Positions 29,529 to 40,961 are shown, counted from the first letter of the stretch. The stretch is DNA of 64,000 nucleotides from Desulfovibrio sp. (GCA_017528345.1 JAFXOX010000064.1:26737-90736), one strand, 5' to 3'. Translations and numbers: made by a program. Notes: generated by a model from the letters alone, not told the origin.

Positions 29529-32510
29529 ATGTCAGGACGCAGTATCTATTTTGATCAGCAAGACAAGGCCATCCTGACTCTTGTCAACCGCATTCTCGAC
29601 TCGCCGAAGGGGAAAATCAACCGCCTCTTTGATCCCAATCTTCATCCCCACGGTATCGAAGAACTTGTCGCTCCGCCTGTGGAACGCATGGCCTATGCCG
29701 TTGTTAATTTGTTGCGCAATCTAGAAGTAGGCGGAGGCCAGGCCGATGACCGCCTTCTAGCTTTGCAGACGCTCTATGACGAAGTGTTAAACAGCGCCCA
29801 TTCAGCGTTGCGTCGTAATACAGCGCGTGTGCTCATGCAGATTATGAAAGACATGGTGCGTTCCCATGGTGATCATGAGACACAGCTGCGTCTGGCCCAT
29901 GATTTTCGCAGCGTCGTGCATGGTACCCCGCGTATCGTCAGACGCATGCTGTCCCGCTATCATCTGCCTGAAATGCCGGAGGAATGGAATCAGCTCGCCT
30001 TTGACGATCATGTCTACGACGTCAATACCAAGGGCCGCAAAACCCCTACGCATCTGATTATGGACGCCTGGATCAAGGGGCTGCGTAGTCTGACCGTAGC
30101 CTACGAATATGCTCTTGATCCTGAAGTGGCCCGTGAGATCATGCGAGCCGCAGAAATCACAGGTATTAATGTTCGTATCGGTCTTGAATTTCAGGTGCCG
30201 TTTTACGGCAACTTTGTGAGTTTTTTCTGGATTCCCCGTGGTTTCAGTTCTAATGAAGACTTCCTCGCCTTCCTTCACGATCCCAAGCTCGTGGATCTCA
30301 TGGATAAGGGACGAGAGGTCCTTGCTTGGCGCAAGGAAAGGATTCTCAAACTTTTGGCGTTTTGGAATGCTGACACTCGACTGAAGATCAGTGAGGATTG
30401 GGGAATCCCTGTGCCGGAATTGTCCCCTGAAACCTTTTTGACCTTCTGTCGAGGAGGCAATCCTTCCCGTCAGCGACTCGCCGAATGTCTGCACCACCAT
30501 ATTTTGCCGTATATGCAGGATTATGCGCAAAAGCTTATAGAACTCGGTGATGACGCTCGTCAGAAGCTTGAGGGCCTGGATAATCTGACACCAGATGTGC
30601 TCATGGATGAATGGCTTTCTTTAGAGCAAGGTTCAGATATGCCTGAAAGCACATCCTTGGACGCTGCGGCAGAAGCGCCGCAGCTCATGCGCATGACGCC
30701 CAAAGAACTGACGCGGCTTTTGAGAAGTATTGCCGGCGGTTACCGTCTTGTCCTGGGCATTACCGGTCTATCTCGGGAGGATGTTGCGGAATTGCTTTGG
30801 GAGACCGAAGGGACTGTCACGCATCTGGAAATTTTCAATATGAAGGGCTGGATAGACGGGCGCATGGAGGATATGGAAGAAATTGCCCGCCTGCAGCGAG
30901 CGTTAAACCTTGGTCTTGGGCCACGCGTCAAGCAGATTTTGCAGTCCATGGCCGATGATCTTAAGAATAAGGGAGAGAAAGCTCGCGCTCAAAAATTTCT
31001 TTCCATTCTTGGCAATATTCATGCCCTTTGGGAGCATTACAGACACACTCCCCTCAAATCTCGTCTTGGAACAAGTTCTGTAGGACGTCGCACCTTTGGC
31101 ATGGGGCTGGTCCTCAGGGATACCCTGCCCAAGCGTGCGCAAAGCGAGCTTGACCGCAAACAGATGCTTGGTAAGGATATTCCTGTTTTTTCGCCGGTAG
31201 AAGAACATATCATCTATCGGACGCCAGAAAATCCCTCTATTTGGCAGTGTTTTTTGTCTATGTTTTCCTGGTTGCCGGGTTTGCGTCATCTTGGGATGGA
31301 ATCACGCAGGGAATGGCGTTTCAGTAGTGATGACTTTCGCATCTGCAAGAAAGGTAATCTCGTCAATCTTGGTGGAATCAGCCTTTTTCACGGCAACAAT
31401 CTACGACGGGAAAATCTGAATACACAGAACGTTCATCCGTCCATGTTTTACCTGAATACAAATGTGATGAACCTGCTAAAGGTTCTGCTTGGCTTTATTC
31501 CCGCCTTTTTTTCTTTCTACTTCATGCAGGACTGGTGGGTTTTGGCTTGGTTTGGCGCTTTTATTTGGTTCGGCATTACCGGTATTCGTAATGTCCTGCA
31601 GATGGTGATGACAGCCAGAGGGGCCTCACGCGGTACCCTTGTGCACTGGACAAAACAGGTCAGTGTGCCGCGACTTTGTGATTCCCTGATGTATACAGGC
31701 ATTTCCGTGCTGCTCTTGGAAGTGATGGTTCGTGTGGTGTTGTTGGAAGTTGTGATGGGAGTCACCGTGGATGAGTACCCGCTCTTGGTCTATACGGTGC
31801 TCAACTGTGTCAATGCCATGTACATTTTCTGCCATAACATCTACCGAGGCTTCCCGCGTCAAGCTGCCATTGGCAATATCTTTCGCAGCGCCCTGAGTAT
31901 TCCAATGGCCTCGCTCTATGACCTGCTGCTCAGGCATTTTCTTTTGAGCCTTGGCGTAGCTGATCCCGCCATTTATCTTGTGCCCAGTGCTGCCATTATT
32001 TCCAAACTCGCCTCGGATACGGTAGCCGCCATCATTGAAGGTTATGCAGACGGTCAGGTCAATTTGCGCATGAGGCGCTGGGATTACGCAAGCAAGGTTG
32101 AAAAGGTCTTTGACTGCTACAACCGCCTTGAACTGCTTTTTCCCCAGGAAAATGCGCTTATCAAGATCGGCCGAAAAGATGGTTTTTCCGGTGAAAGTAC
32201 CCAAAAAGTGCAGGAAATTGAGCGTGCCTTTGTGGTCAATTCTCTGGATCTGATGTATTTTTGGTTTTATCAGCCTAGGGCTCAGGAGGCACTCTGGCAG
32301 AAGCTCAAGTCCATGTCCGAGCCGGACCGTATGGTTCTTGCCCGAGCCCAACTTGTGCTTTCACGAGAGCATGTCGTGAGTCAGATGCTTGTTGACGGAC
32401 TGCTGGGAAAGAATTTTTCCAGGCCTTTGGCCTTTTTTCTTGATAAGCACCGGCTTTACCTGCGTCTTTTCCTGAGATTATGTCGCAAGGCACGTCAGCA
32501 CGGGCTATGA
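29529..32510 (+). CDS. Unknown 993-residue membrane protein, PHP-like N-terminal stretch
   Basis: A very large protein of no family I recognise with confidence. In the N-terminal half, HVYDVNTKGRKTPTHLIMDA and then GLRSLTVAYEYALDPEVARE and GINVRIGLEFQ follow the order of a PHP phosphoesterase core, but the metal-binding His residues are largely missing. Middle residues (about 370-560) are helical and charged. About 640-840 hold several membrane helices (MNLLKVLLGFIPAFFSFYFM, SVLLLEVMVRVVLLEVV), and a soluble tail of about 150 residues follows. It is probably an inner-membrane protein with a degenerate enzyme domain. A HAD phosphatase gene follows 39 bases later. Confidence 0.8.
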   Translation: MSGRSIYFDQQDKAILTLVNRILDSPKGKINRLFDPNLHPHGIEELVAPPVERMAYAVVNLLRNLEVGGGQADDRLLALQTLYDEVLNSAHSALRRNTARVLMQIMKDMVRSHGDHETQLRLAHDFRSVVHGTPRIVRRMLSRYHLPEMPEEWNQLAFDDHVYDVNTKGRKTPTHLIMDAWIKGLRSLTVAYEYALDPEVAREIMRAAEITGINVRIGLEFQVPFYGNFVSFFWIPRGFSSNEDFLAFLHDPKLVDLMDKGREVLAWRKERILKLLAFWNADTRLKISEDWGIPVPELSPETFLTFCRGGNPSRQRLAECLHHHILPYMQDYAQKLIELGDDARQKLEGLDNLTPDVLMDEWLSLEQGSDMPESTSLDAAAEAPQLMRMTPKELTRLLRSIAGGYRLVLGITGLSREDVAELLWETEGTVTHLEIFNMKGWIDGRMEDMEEIARLQRALNLGLGPRVKQILQSMADDLKNKGEKARAQKFLSILGNIHALWEHYRHTPLKSRLGTSSVGRRTFGMGLVLRDTLPKRAQSELDRKQMLGKDIPVFSPVEEHIIYRTPENPSIWQCFLSMFSWLPGLRHLGMESRREWRFSSDDFRICKKGNLVNLGGISLFHGNNLRRENLNTQNVHPSMFYLNTNVMNLLKVLLGFIPAFFSFYFMQDWWVLAWFGAFIWFGITGIRNVLQMVMTARGASRGTLVHWTKQVSVPRLCDSLMYTGISVLLLEVMVRVVLLEVVMGVTVDEYPLLVYTVLNCVNAMYIFCHNIYRGFPRQAAIGNIFRSALSIPMASLYDLLLRHFLLSLGVADPAIYLVPSAAIISKLASDTVAAIIEGYADGQVNLRMRRWDYASKVEKVFDCYNRLELLFPQENALIKIGRKDGFSGESTQKVQEIERAFVVNSLDLMYFWFYQPRAQEALWQKLKSMSEPDRMVLARAQLVLSREHVVSQMLVDGLLGKNFSRPLAFFLDKHRLYLRLFLRLCRKARQHGL

Positions 32511-32549
32511 TACAGGTCCCCTTTTAGCTTTTCACAAACAGACACGTTT

Positions 32550-33233
32550 ATGACACAGGTCTCTGAACTTTTTCCTCATGGTCTTTTTGGTATAATTTAT
32601 GACTGTGATGGCGTGATGATCAATTCACGCAATGCCAATAGTCTGTTTTACAACCGGGTTCTGGCGTATTTTGGGCTGCCTCCCATGACTGAAGCTCAGG
32701 AGCATTATTCCTTTATGGCCACAGGGATGCAGGCTCTGCAGCATATTTTGCCAGAGGCTCTACACTCTCAGATCCTCGATGTGGTGAAAAATAAGGTGCG
32801 CTATCGGGACGTTGTGCCGTATTTAGAGCTGATGCCGCGTTTTAGGGAATTTTTTGAGCGTATGCAGGCAGCGGGGCTTCATCAGGCCATGTGTACCAAC
32901 AGAACCTCTGCCGGCTTTGAGGAGATCCTGCGCTTTTTTCATTTTCCCCATGCTTTTGATCCTGTGATGACCTCCAGTGAGGCATCACCTAAACCCTCAC
33001 CGCTGGGAACAGAAAAAATTTGCCGTTACTGGGGGGTTGATGGTTCACGCATTCTTTTTGTGGGAGACAGCTCCTATGACAGGGAAGCTGCGTATGGAGC
33101 AGGTGTGCGTTTTGCGGCCTTCAATGCCCGTGGCCTGGCAGGAGATCTTATGGTTTCAGGCTACAGCGAGCTTGGCGATTTGCTGACGCCGCTTTTGTCA
33201 TCTCAGGCCTTTCGTCTGGAATCTAAGCGCTAA
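32550..33233 (+). CDS. HAD superfamily hydrolase, phosphoglycolate-phosphatase-like
   Basis: A 227-residue cytoplasmic phosphatase of the HAD superfamily. Motif I is IIYDCDGVMINS (nucleophile Asp18 and Asp20), motif II is CTNRTS, motif III is the Lys in KPSPLG and motif IV is FVGDSSYDREAA. An alpha-helical cap follows motif I, as in Gph and related enzymes. Substrate is unknown. It follows the large membrane protein in the same direction and may be cotranscribed with it. Confidence 0.85.
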   Translation: MTQVSELFPHGLFGIIYDCDGVMINSRNANSLFYNRVLAYFGLPPMTEAQEHYSFMATGMQALQHILPEALHSQILDVVKNKVRYRDVVPYLELMPRFREFFERMQAAGLHQAMCTNRTSAGFEEILRFFHFPHAFDPVMTSSEASPKPSPLGTEKICRYWGVDGSRILFVGDSSYDREAAYGAGVRFAAFNARGLAGDLMVSGYSELGDLLTPLLSSQAFRLESKR

Positions 33234-33256
33234 AACCGAAATCATTCCTGAATTTG

Positions 33257-33285
33257 TTGACAGCAGAGGGGGGCTCTGCCATACT
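33257..33285 (+). promoter_or_regulatory. Promoter for yggT with palindromic spacer
   Basis: TTGACA (33257-33262) and CATACT (33280-33285) are 17 bases apart. The spacer is GCAGAG-GGGGG-CTCTGC, a perfect inverted repeat filling it exactly, which could be an operator. Confidence 0.6.
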
Positions 33286-33402
33286 CAGTTTTGAATACAC
33301 GTTTTTCTGTTATGGCCTAAAGTCCTGAGAGCTTTGCGGCTTTTTTTATTTTAAGACTGAGTGCATTTCTACACGCCATTTCAGCAGGAGAGGAAGCAAT
33401 TC

Positions 33403-33702
33403 ATGGTGGTGCTTGCCAATACGTTGAGCGCAGTGGCCATGGTCTTGAGAACTGTGCTAGATTTATATTTTTGGGTTGTTATAGTCGCCTGCGTGCTTAC
33501 TTGGGTCAACCCAGATCCTTATAATCCTATAGTTCGTACTATACGGGCACTTACTGAGCCTGTTTTTATTAAAATACGCCATTGGTTACCCTTTACTTAT
33601 ACCAGTGGTTTGGATTTTTCACCTATCGTAGTTTTGCTCGTAATCAAGCTTGTTGAGAATATTATTGTTCAGTCTCTGCTACAGTATGCTGCAGTGATGT
33701 GA
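33403..33702 (+). CDS. YggT family membrane protein
   Basis: A 99-residue inner-membrane protein of the YggT family, with two hydrophobic segments and the family stretch TWVNPDPYNPIVRTIRALTEP between them. The family is linked loosely to cell shape and osmotic response in other bacteria, and its function is unknown. I start at the ATG at 33403, which follows AGGAGAGGAAG; an upstream ATG-like start at 33361 adds unlike residues. A DUF465 gene and ilvB follow. Confidence 0.85.
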   Translation: MVVLANTLSAVAMVLRTVLDLYFWVVIVACVLTWVNPDPYNPIVRTIRALTEPVFIKIRHWLPFTYTSGLDFSPIVVLLVIKLVENIIVQSLLQYAAVM

Positions 33703-33725
33703 TTAGATTTTAATCGGAGGATGTT

Positions 33726-33956
33726 ATGGATCAGCGTGAAAAAGAACTCTTGGAAAAGTACAAAGAAACAAACCCTGAATTACGTACTCTCTGGGAAGAA
33801 CATGTTTTGTATAGCAGTCAGGTTGAAAAACTTGAAGCAAAATCTTTTAGAACACCAACAGAAGAACAAACTCTAAAGCAACTTAAAAAGCAAAAGCTTG
33901 AAGTCAAGACCAATATGATGGGCATTCTTGATAAGCTTAAAAAATCTGAATCCTAG
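33726..33956 (+). CDS. DUF465 (YdcH-like) small coiled-coil protein
   Basis: A 76-residue helical protein that fits DUF465: an N-terminal helix (LLEKYKETNPELRTLWEEH), a turn, and a Lys-rich second helix (EEQTLKQLKKQKLEVKTNM). The function is unknown. It is 15 bases ahead of ilvB and GGAGG stands before the ATG. Confidence 0.8.
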   Translation: MDQREKELLEKYKETNPELRTLWEEHVLYSSQVEKLEAKSFRTPTEEQTLKQLKKQKLEVKTNMMGILDKLKKSES

Positions 33957-33971
33957 ATCCAAGGGGGGGTT

Positions 33972-35669
33972 ATGGAACTGAAAGGGACGCAGATTCTCAT
34001 TGAAACCCTGAAACGTGAGGGCGTGGATCTGTTATTTGGTTATCCTGGAGGCGTCATTATTGATCTTTATGACGATCTGCTGAAGAATCCGGATATCCGT
34101 CACGTCCTTGTACGGCATGAGCAAGGTGCCGTACACGCTGCAGACGGTTATGCACGGGCCACTGGTAAGGTCGGTACCTGCCTGGTAACCTCCGGGCCAG
34201 GAGCCACTAATACAGTCACCGGTATTGCCACGGCGTATTGTGATTCCATCCCTCTTGTTGTTCTTACAGGACAGGTTCCCACTAACCTTATTGGCAATGA
34301 CGCCTTTCAGGAAGTCGATATTGTCGGTATCACCCGTCCATGTACCAAGCACAATTACCTGGTCAAGGATATCAAGGATCTGGCTTTGACACTACGCCAG
34401 GCTTTCTATATTGCCCGTTCGGGTCGACCCGGTCCCGTTCTTGTGGATCTTCCCAAGGATGTTCTCGTCGGTCATACTGAATTTGTCTGGCCTGAAGAGG
34501 TCTATTTGCGCAGTTACAATCCCACCTATAAGCCCAATCTTAATCAGTTGCGGCGAACAGTGGAGGAATTTGAAAAGGCCAAGAGACCTCTTTTCCTCAT
34601 TGGTGGGGGTGTTATTCTCTCCAATGCTGCGGAAGAGCTCACCAAATTAGCGGAGAAACTGCAGATCCCTGTTACCTATTCCTTGATGGGCATGGGTGGA
34701 TTCCCTTCCACCTCGGAGCTTTCTTTGGGCATGGTTGGCATGCATGGAACCTATGCCGCCAACCTGGCCATTAATAATGCAGACCTTCTGGTCTGCGTGG
34801 GCGCCCGTTTTGATGACCGTGTCACCGGAAAATTGTCAGCTTTTGCGCCCAATGCTAGAGTTGTGCACATTGATATCGACCCCACATCCATTCGTAAGAA
34901 TGTCAAGGTTGATGTGCCTGTGGTTGGCGACTGCAAGCTGGCTCTGAGGGCACTGCTTGAAATCTGCGACTCCCGTTTTGCTGATCGCAACTGGAAAGAA
35001 GGCCATGAGGAATGGCTTAAGACCACGCAGGAATGGAAGAGCAGCAAGCCTCTGACGTACCAGCAGGAGCCCAACGGTGCCATTAAACCTCAGGCTGTGG
35101 TTGAGGCTTTGCGTAAGCTGACCCGTGGTGAGGCAATTATTGTCACCGATGTGGGGCAGCATCAGATGTGGACGGCTCAGTTCTACTCCTTTACCAAACC
35201 CCGTACCTTGCTGACTAGCGGTGGCCTTGGTACCATGGGTTATGGACTTCCTGCTTCCATTGGCGCACAGTTGGCATTTCCTGATAAGCTTGTTATTGCC
35301 ATTGTCGGTGACGGTTCCATTCAGATGAACATTCAGGAAATGATTACAGCTGTTTCCAACAATCTGCCAGTGAAGATCGTGATTTTGAACAACCGTTATC
35401 TCGGTATGGTACGGCAGTGGCAGGAACTCTTCTATAATCGGGTCTATGCTTCGACGAATATGGAAGCCCAGCCTGATTTCGTTAAGCTTGCAGACGCTTA
35501 TGGGGCAGAAGGCTACCGCATCGAAAAGATGGAAGATCTGGAACGCATGCTGGAACAGGCTCTCTCCTCTCCCAATACAGCACTCATTGATGTGCGTGTA
35601 GAGCGTGAGGAAAATGTCTATCCTATGGTCCCGGCCGGTGCGGCGCTGGATGAAATGCTCTTGGTATAG
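33972..35669 (+). CDS. ilvB: Acetolactate synthase large subunit
   Basis: The catalytic subunit that condenses pyruvate to acetolactate (or acetohydroxybutyrate), the first shared step to valine, leucine and isoleucine. The 565 residues hold the catalytic Glu in RHEQGAVHAADGYARATG, a central FAD-type domain (GGGVILSNAAEEL) and the ThDP motif GDGSIQMNIQEM ending near NNRYLGMVRQWQ. The ATG follows AAGGGGGG. ilvN and ilvC follow, so the operon supplies two consecutive steps. Confidence 0.96.
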   Translation: MELKGTQILIETLKREGVDLLFGYPGGVIIDLYDDLLKNPDIRHVLVRHEQGAVHAADGYARATGKVGTCLVTSGPGATNTVTGIATAYCDSIPLVVLTGQVPTNLIGNDAFQEVDIVGITRPCTKHNYLVKDIKDLALTLRQAFYIARSGRPGPVLVDLPKDVLVGHTEFVWPEEVYLRSYNPTYKPNLNQLRRTVEEFEKAKRPLFLIGGGVILSNAAEELTKLAEKLQIPVTYSLMGMGGFPSTSELSLGMVGMHGTYAANLAINNADLLVCVGARFDDRVTGKLSAFAPNARVVHIDIDPTSIRKNVKVDVPVVGDCKLALRALLEICDSRFADRNWKEGHEEWLKTTQEWKSSKPLTYQQEPNGAIKPQAVVEALRKLTRGEAIIVTDVGQHQMWTAQFYSFTKPRTLLTSGGLGTMGYGLPASIGAQLAFPDKLVIAIVGDGSIQMNIQEMITAVSNNLPVKIVILNNRYLGMVRQWQELFYNRVYASTNMEAQPDFVKLADAYGAEGYRIEKMEDLERMLEQALSSPNTALIDVRVEREENVYPMVPAGAALDEMLLV

Positions 35670-35680
35670 GAGAGTTGGAA

Positions 35681-36175
35681 ATGGATATGCAAAGACATGT
35701 ACTTTCCGTGCTGGTGGAAAATGAACCCGGCGTGCTCTCCAGGGTGGCAGGCCTTTTCAGCGGTCGCGGTTTTAATATTGATTCTCTGAACGTCGCACCT
35801 GCGTTGGAAAACGGCGTTTCCCACATGACTATCACGACCTACGGTGATTCTGCGATCATTGAGCAAATCATGAAGCAGTTGCACAAGATCGTGACCGTGA
35901 TCAAGGTCATGGAATATGCCGATATCCCGGCAGTGGAACGCGAGATGATGCTCGTCAAGGTCCAGGCGGAAGGCACCATGCGAGGTGAAATTCTGCGTAC
36001 TGTCGATATTTTCCGCTGTAAGGTCGTCGATGTCAGTGCCACAGAAATGATTATTGAAGCGACTGGCAACCACGAGAAGCTTGAGGCAATTGTGGATTTA
36101 CTCCAGCGTTTCGGCATCAAGGAACTGTCGCGGACCGGTTCTCTGGCTATGCGCAGATCAAGAAAGAACGATTAG
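35681..36175 (+). CDS. ilvN: Acetolactate synthase small (regulatory) subunit
   Basis: The regulatory subunit that activates IlvB and binds valine. From ATG 35681 it has 164 residues, with the ACT domain LSVLVENEPGVLSRVAGLFSGRGFNIDSL at the N-terminus (start of the family's signature) and the C-terminal domain beginning near ALVKVQ-like LVKVQAEG. A TTG six bases earlier is in frame, but AGGAG fits the ATG better. It lies 11 bases after ilvB. Confidence 0.95.
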   Translation: MDMQRHVLSVLVENEPGVLSRVAGLFSGRGFNIDSLNVAPALENGVSHMTITTYGDSAIIEQIMKQLHKIVTVIKVMEYADIPAVEREMMLVKVQAEGTMRGEILRTVDIFRCKVVDVSATEMIIEATGNHEKLEAIVDLLQRFGIKELSRTGSLAMRRSRKND

Positions 36176-36202
36176 CCGTCCAAGGAATCAGTGAACACAC
36201 TG

Positions 36203-37322
<1,120 letters not shown>

Positions 37323-37358
37323 GAGCCGATTTTTTGTCTTTGTTCTGATAATGCTGGT

Positions 37359-37393
37359 GAGGGAATGCTGTTTTTTCAGCATTCCCTCTTTTT
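37359..37393 (+). terminator. Terminator of ilvC
   Basis: GAGGGAATGCTG (37359-37370) pairs perfectly with CAGCATTCCCTC (37377-37388) across a TTTTTT loop, followed by five T. Confidence 0.93.
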
Positions 37394-37496
37394 GCGTGTA
37401 GGCAGGCGTTTTTGAGTCAGAGTGCCAAGCTTGAAATTTTGGCATTTTTTGGGTATTCTTTCTCTTCTCTTATTTGTCTTAGAAAAGGAGTTTCCC

Positions 37497-38861
37497 GTGG
37501 AATACACTGTTGAAGATATATCACCCATTAAGAAAAAGGTCACGGTGAGCGTTGGCAAAGATGAAGTGAACGCGTCGCTTGCCTCTGTTGCTACACTGTA
37601 CAAAGATACCGTAAGGATTGACGGTTTCCGCAAGGGTAAGGTGCCGCTGGGCGTGCTTATGGAGCGCTACCATGACTCCATCTATCCAGAAGCTCAGACC
37701 AATCTCGTCAACGTGCATATTTCCACTATTATGTCTAGTGAAGACGTTGATATTGTTGGCGGACTGCATGTTGAAGAACTTGGCAAGTTTACCCGCAACG
37801 AGGACTATCGCTATACCATTGAATTTGACACATATCCGCAGTTTGAGCTGCCTAACTACGAAGGCCTGGAAGTGGAAGTAGACAAGAGCCTTCTGCCCAA
37901 AAAGGCGACTGTGGAAGAATTGCTCGAGCATGTGCGAGAGAAAGCTGGTAAACTTGTGGCTGTGGAAGGCGCCCAGTTCGTCAGTGAAGGGCAGTATGCC
38001 AATGTGGATTTTGAAATGTACGATCAGGGCAAGCTGCTTAAGGATTTCACCCAGAAAAACTTTACCATGAAGATTAAAGACAATGAGATGCTGGGTGAAT
38101 TTGAAGCCTTGGTCAAAACAGTTCCCCTGGGTCAAGAAAAAGAAGGGGAAATTACGTTTCCTAAGGATTTTTTAAATAAGGATCTGCAGGGAAAAACAGT
38201 TGTAGCCAAGGTTCGTCTGAATGCCATTAAAACCATGGAATACCCAGAAATCAACGACGAATTCGCGAAATCACAGAACTTCGCAAGTCTTGAAACGTTG
38301 AAAGACTCCATGCGTATCGGGCAGGACAAACAAATTGAAGCGTTAACGAAAAGCCTTGCACAGCAGAAAATGGTCGAAACGCTTCTGAAAATGGTGGATT
38401 TTCCCCTGCCACCCTCTTTGGTTCGCGCTCAACAGAACGATATGATAGCAAATGCGGCCATGTCGTTGGAACGAGCGGGTAAATCTTCTGAAGGGATGTA
38501 CTCCGAGGAAGTCTATAAGAGTGTTTTGCCTCAGGCGGAGTATTATGCCCGTTCCACAGTTCTTTTGCGCACCATTGCCAAAAAAGAAGGTCTGCAGGTC
38601 ACGGAAAAGGAAGTCAGTGACCTTATCATGAATATGGCTCATCGTATGGGCCTTGATTACAATAACTTGCGCAGATACATGGAAGCCAATGGGGAAATTT
38701 TCATTCTGCGTGACAGAATTATGGCTGACAAGGGCTCTGACCTGATTTTTGCGCGCGGCAAGTACACGCTCGTGGAAGGCAAAGCTCAGGCAGACCCTGA
38801 GGCCGAGTCTGGCGAAAAAGCCGAGGCGACCGAAAATACTGCCGTTACGTCGCAGAGCTAG
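37497..38861 (+). CDS. tig: Trigger factor
   Basis: Trigger factor is the ribosome-bound chaperone that receives nascent chains. The GTG at 37497 preceded by AAGGAG gives 454 residues. The ribosome-docking loop [12 protein letters not shown] is near residue 43-54, a prolyl-isomerase domain lies in the middle ([15 protein letters not shown]) and a long helical C-terminal cradle follows. A short acidic, low-complexity tail ([17 protein letters not shown]) ends it. It leads the classic tig-clpP-clpX-lon block. Confidence 0.95.
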   Translation: MEYTVEDISPIKKKVTVSVGKDEVNASLASVATLYKDTVRIDGFRKGKVPLGVLMERYHDSIYPEAQTNLVNVHISTIMSSEDVDIVGGLHVEELGKFTRNEDYRYTIEFDTYPQFELPNYEGLEVEVDKSLLPKKATVEELLEHVREKAGKLVAVEGAQFVSEGQYANVDFEMYDQGKLLKDFTQKNFTMKIKDNEMLGEFEALVKTVPLGQEKEGEITFPKDFLNKDLQGKTVVAKVRLNAIKTMEYPEINDEFAKSQNFASLETLKDSMRIGQDKQIEALTKSLAQQKMVETLLKMVDFPLPPSLVRAQQNDMIANAAMSLERAGKSSEGMYSEEVYKSVLPQAEYYARSTVLLRTIAKKEGLQVTEKEVSDLIMNMAHRMGLDYNNLRRYMEANGEIFILRDRIMADKGSDLIFARGKYTLVEGKAQADPEAESGEKAEATENTAVTSQS

Positions 38862-38893
38862 CGGATAGGCCCTGCCAAGGAGAAAAAGGCGAT

Positions 38894-39496
38894 ATGTTAA
38901 TTCCTACAGTAATAGAATCTACGGGACGTGGCGAGCGTGCCTATGATATCTATTCACGTCTTTTGAAGGATCGTATTGTTCTTCTGGGGTCACAGGTCGA
39001 TGACCATGTGGCCTCGCTGATTTGCGCTCAGCTTCTTTTTCTTGAATCTCAGGATCCCGAAAAAGAAATCAGTCTGTATATCAATTCCCCAGGAGGATCT
39101 GTTTCAGCTGGCTTGGCCATTTACGATACTATGCGTTATATCACAGCCCCCGTATCTACTGTCTGCATGGGTATGGCCGCGAGCATGGGCGCTTTCTTGC
39201 TCAGCTCCGGAGAAAAGGGCATGCGCTACGCTCTGCCTAACAGTCTGATTATGATCCATCAGCCTCTTGGTGGCTATCATGGGCAGGCCACGGATGTGGA
39301 AATTCATGCCCGAGAGATGATTCGCACTAAAGAACAGCTCAATCGTATCATGGCCGAAAATTGCGGCAAGAGCGTGGAAGAAATTACCACGGCGACAGAC
39401 CGTGATCATTTTCTGACACCGGATCAGGCCAAGAATCTTGGACTGATTGACAGAGTACTGGTTTCACGCAGAGACCTTGAGGAGAGCAAATCCTAA
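38894..39496 (+). CDS. clpP: ClpP protease subunit
   Basis: ClpP is the serine protease core that serves ClpX and ClpA. The 200 residues have the active Ser97 in [11 protein letters not shown] and His122 in [12 protein letters not shown], with Asp near 171. The N-terminal [20 protein letters not shown] is the family hallmark. It follows tig by 32 bases. Both its AAA+ partners are in this window, clpX just downstream and clpA at 15657. Confidence 0.97.
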   Translation: MLIPTVIESTGRGERAYDIYSRLLKDRIVLLGSQVDDHVASLICAQLLFLESQDPEKEISLYINSPGGSVSAGLAIYDTMRYITAPVSTVCMGMAASMGAFLLSSGEKGMRYALPNSLIMIHQPLGGYHGQATDVEIHAREMIRTKEQLNRIMAENCGKSVEEITTATDRDHFLTPDQAKNLGLIDRVLVSRRDLEESKS

Positions 39497-39515
39497 GGGA
39501 CTAGCACATGTGCAT

Positions 39516-39532
39516 TTGGCATCGTTTTTGCT
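39516..39532 (+). promoter_or_regulatory. Possible sigma-54 promoter upstream of clpX
   Basis: TTGGCATCGTTTTTGCT has GG (39518-39519) and GC (39530-39531) ten bases apart, close to the sigma-54 consensus with two changes. It lies about 146 bases before the clpX start in the otherwise open clpP-clpX gap. The match could be chance. Confidence 0.35.
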
Positions 39533-39677
39533 TAGTGCAAGAAGAGGCTTTTGTGCCTTGTGCGCAGAAGTACACCATCTGGATGCGGAAAAATGGCTGT
39601 TTTTGTGGACTCAGCCTTTTGTGTAGAAATGGGAGGCGGCTTTTTTTCCCTCGTTGCGGGGGCATGCCGGAGATTTG

Positions 39678-40952
39678 ATGACGAAAAAAAGACAAAAGAG
39701 TGGCCCCTTGTTCTGTTCCTTCTGCGGGCGCAGTGAAACTGAAGTCAGTAATCTCATCGTTCAGGATGAGGCCTGCATTTGTGATCTCTGTATCAAGGAA
39801 TGTTCAGATATTATTGCCAAGGATCGCGTGGCCAGAGTAGAAAGTACAGAAACATTGCTTTCTCCACAGAAAATCAAGGAAAAACTCGATCAGTACGTCA
39901 TTGGTCAAAACGATGCCAAGAGAATACTCGCTGTAGCGGTACACAATCACTATAAACGGGTCTTTTATGCTGATGCACTTGGCGATGACGTGGAACTGGA
40001 AAAAAGCAATATTTTGCTTGTTGGTCCATCTGGAAGCGGCAAAACTTTGCTTGCCAAAACCCTGGCAAGGATCCTCAAAGTTCCCTTTGCTATTGCCGAT
40101 GCCACTACGTTGACCGAAGCAGGTTATGTGGGTGAGGACGTTGAAAATATCCTTGTGCAGCTTCTGCAGAACGCGGAGTATGATCTTGAAGCGGCAAGCA
40201 AGGGGATTATTTATATCGATGAAATCGACAAGATTTCCCGTAAAAGCGACGGCCCTTCCATTACCCGAGACGTCTCCGGTGAAGGTGTGCAGCAGGCACT
40301 GCTCAAGATTATTGAAGGCACTGAGGCCAATATTCCTCCCAAGGGTGGTCGCAAGCACCCTCAGCAGGAATTCATCCGCATGAATACCTCCAACATTCTC
40401 TTCATTGTGGGGGGCGCATTTGTGGGTTTGGACAAGATTGTAGAGTCACGTGTCAGTGGTTCTGCCATGGGCTTTGGTGCCAAGGTGCGGACCACCAAGG
40501 ACATGGGCCTTGCGGAGCTTTTGGAGAAAATTCATCCGCAGGATCTTGTCAAGTTCGGATTGATTCCGGAGTTTGTCGGGCGTATTCCCATTATTACCCA
40601 TGTTGATGAGCTCGACGAGGACGACCTCGTACGCATCCTGACTGAGCCCAAGAATGCATTGACCAAGCAGTATCAAAAGCTTTTTGAGCTGGATAAAGTC
40701 AAACTGCATTTTTCACGTGAGGCGCTGCAGGCCATTGCCCACAAAGCCATAGAACGTCAAACCGGTGCGAGGGGACTGCGTAATGTTATGGAGAAAAAAA
40801 TGCTGAACATTATGTACAAGCTGCCCTCCATTTCCGGTGTTTCGGAATGCCTGATCGACAAGGACGTCATCGACAAAGATACGGATCCTGTTCTGCTCTA
40901 TGATAAAGATGTGCACAAGAAGGGCGGAAACAGTGTGAAGAACGCCTCTTAG
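39678..40952 (+). CDS. clpX: ClpX unfoldase
   Basis: ClpX recognises, unfolds and feeds substrates to ClpP. From the ATG at 39678 there are 424 residues. The N-terminal zinc-binding domain has [11 protein letters not shown]...CDLC. The AAA+ domain has [15 protein letters not shown], the pore loop GYVGEDVEN, and IYIDEIDKI. The ClpP-binding loop appears to be near MGFGAK (IGF is usual, here MGF), a small difference worth noting. The gene follows a 181-base gap from clpP. Confidence 0.96.
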   Translation: MTKKRQKSGPLFCSFCGRSETEVSNLIVQDEACICDLCIKECSDIIAKDRVARVESTETLLSPQKIKEKLDQYVIGQNDAKRILAVAVHNHYKRVFYADALGDDVELEKSNILLVGPSGSGKTLLAKTLARILKVPFAIADATTLTEAGYVGEDVENILVQLLQNAEYDLEAASKGIIYIDEIDKISRKSDGPSITRDVSGEGVQQALLKIIEGTEANIPPKGGRKHPQQEFIRMNTSNILFIVGGAFVGLDKIVESRVSGSAMGFGAKVRTTKDMGLAELLEKIHPQDLVKFGLIPEFVGRIPIITHVDELDEDDLVRILTEPKNALTKQYQKLFELDKVKLHFSREALQAIAHKAIERQTGARGLRNVMEKKMLNIMYKLPSISGVSECLIDKDVIDKDTDPVLLYDKDVHKKGGNSVKNAS

Positions 40953-40961
40953 ATCACTTCG

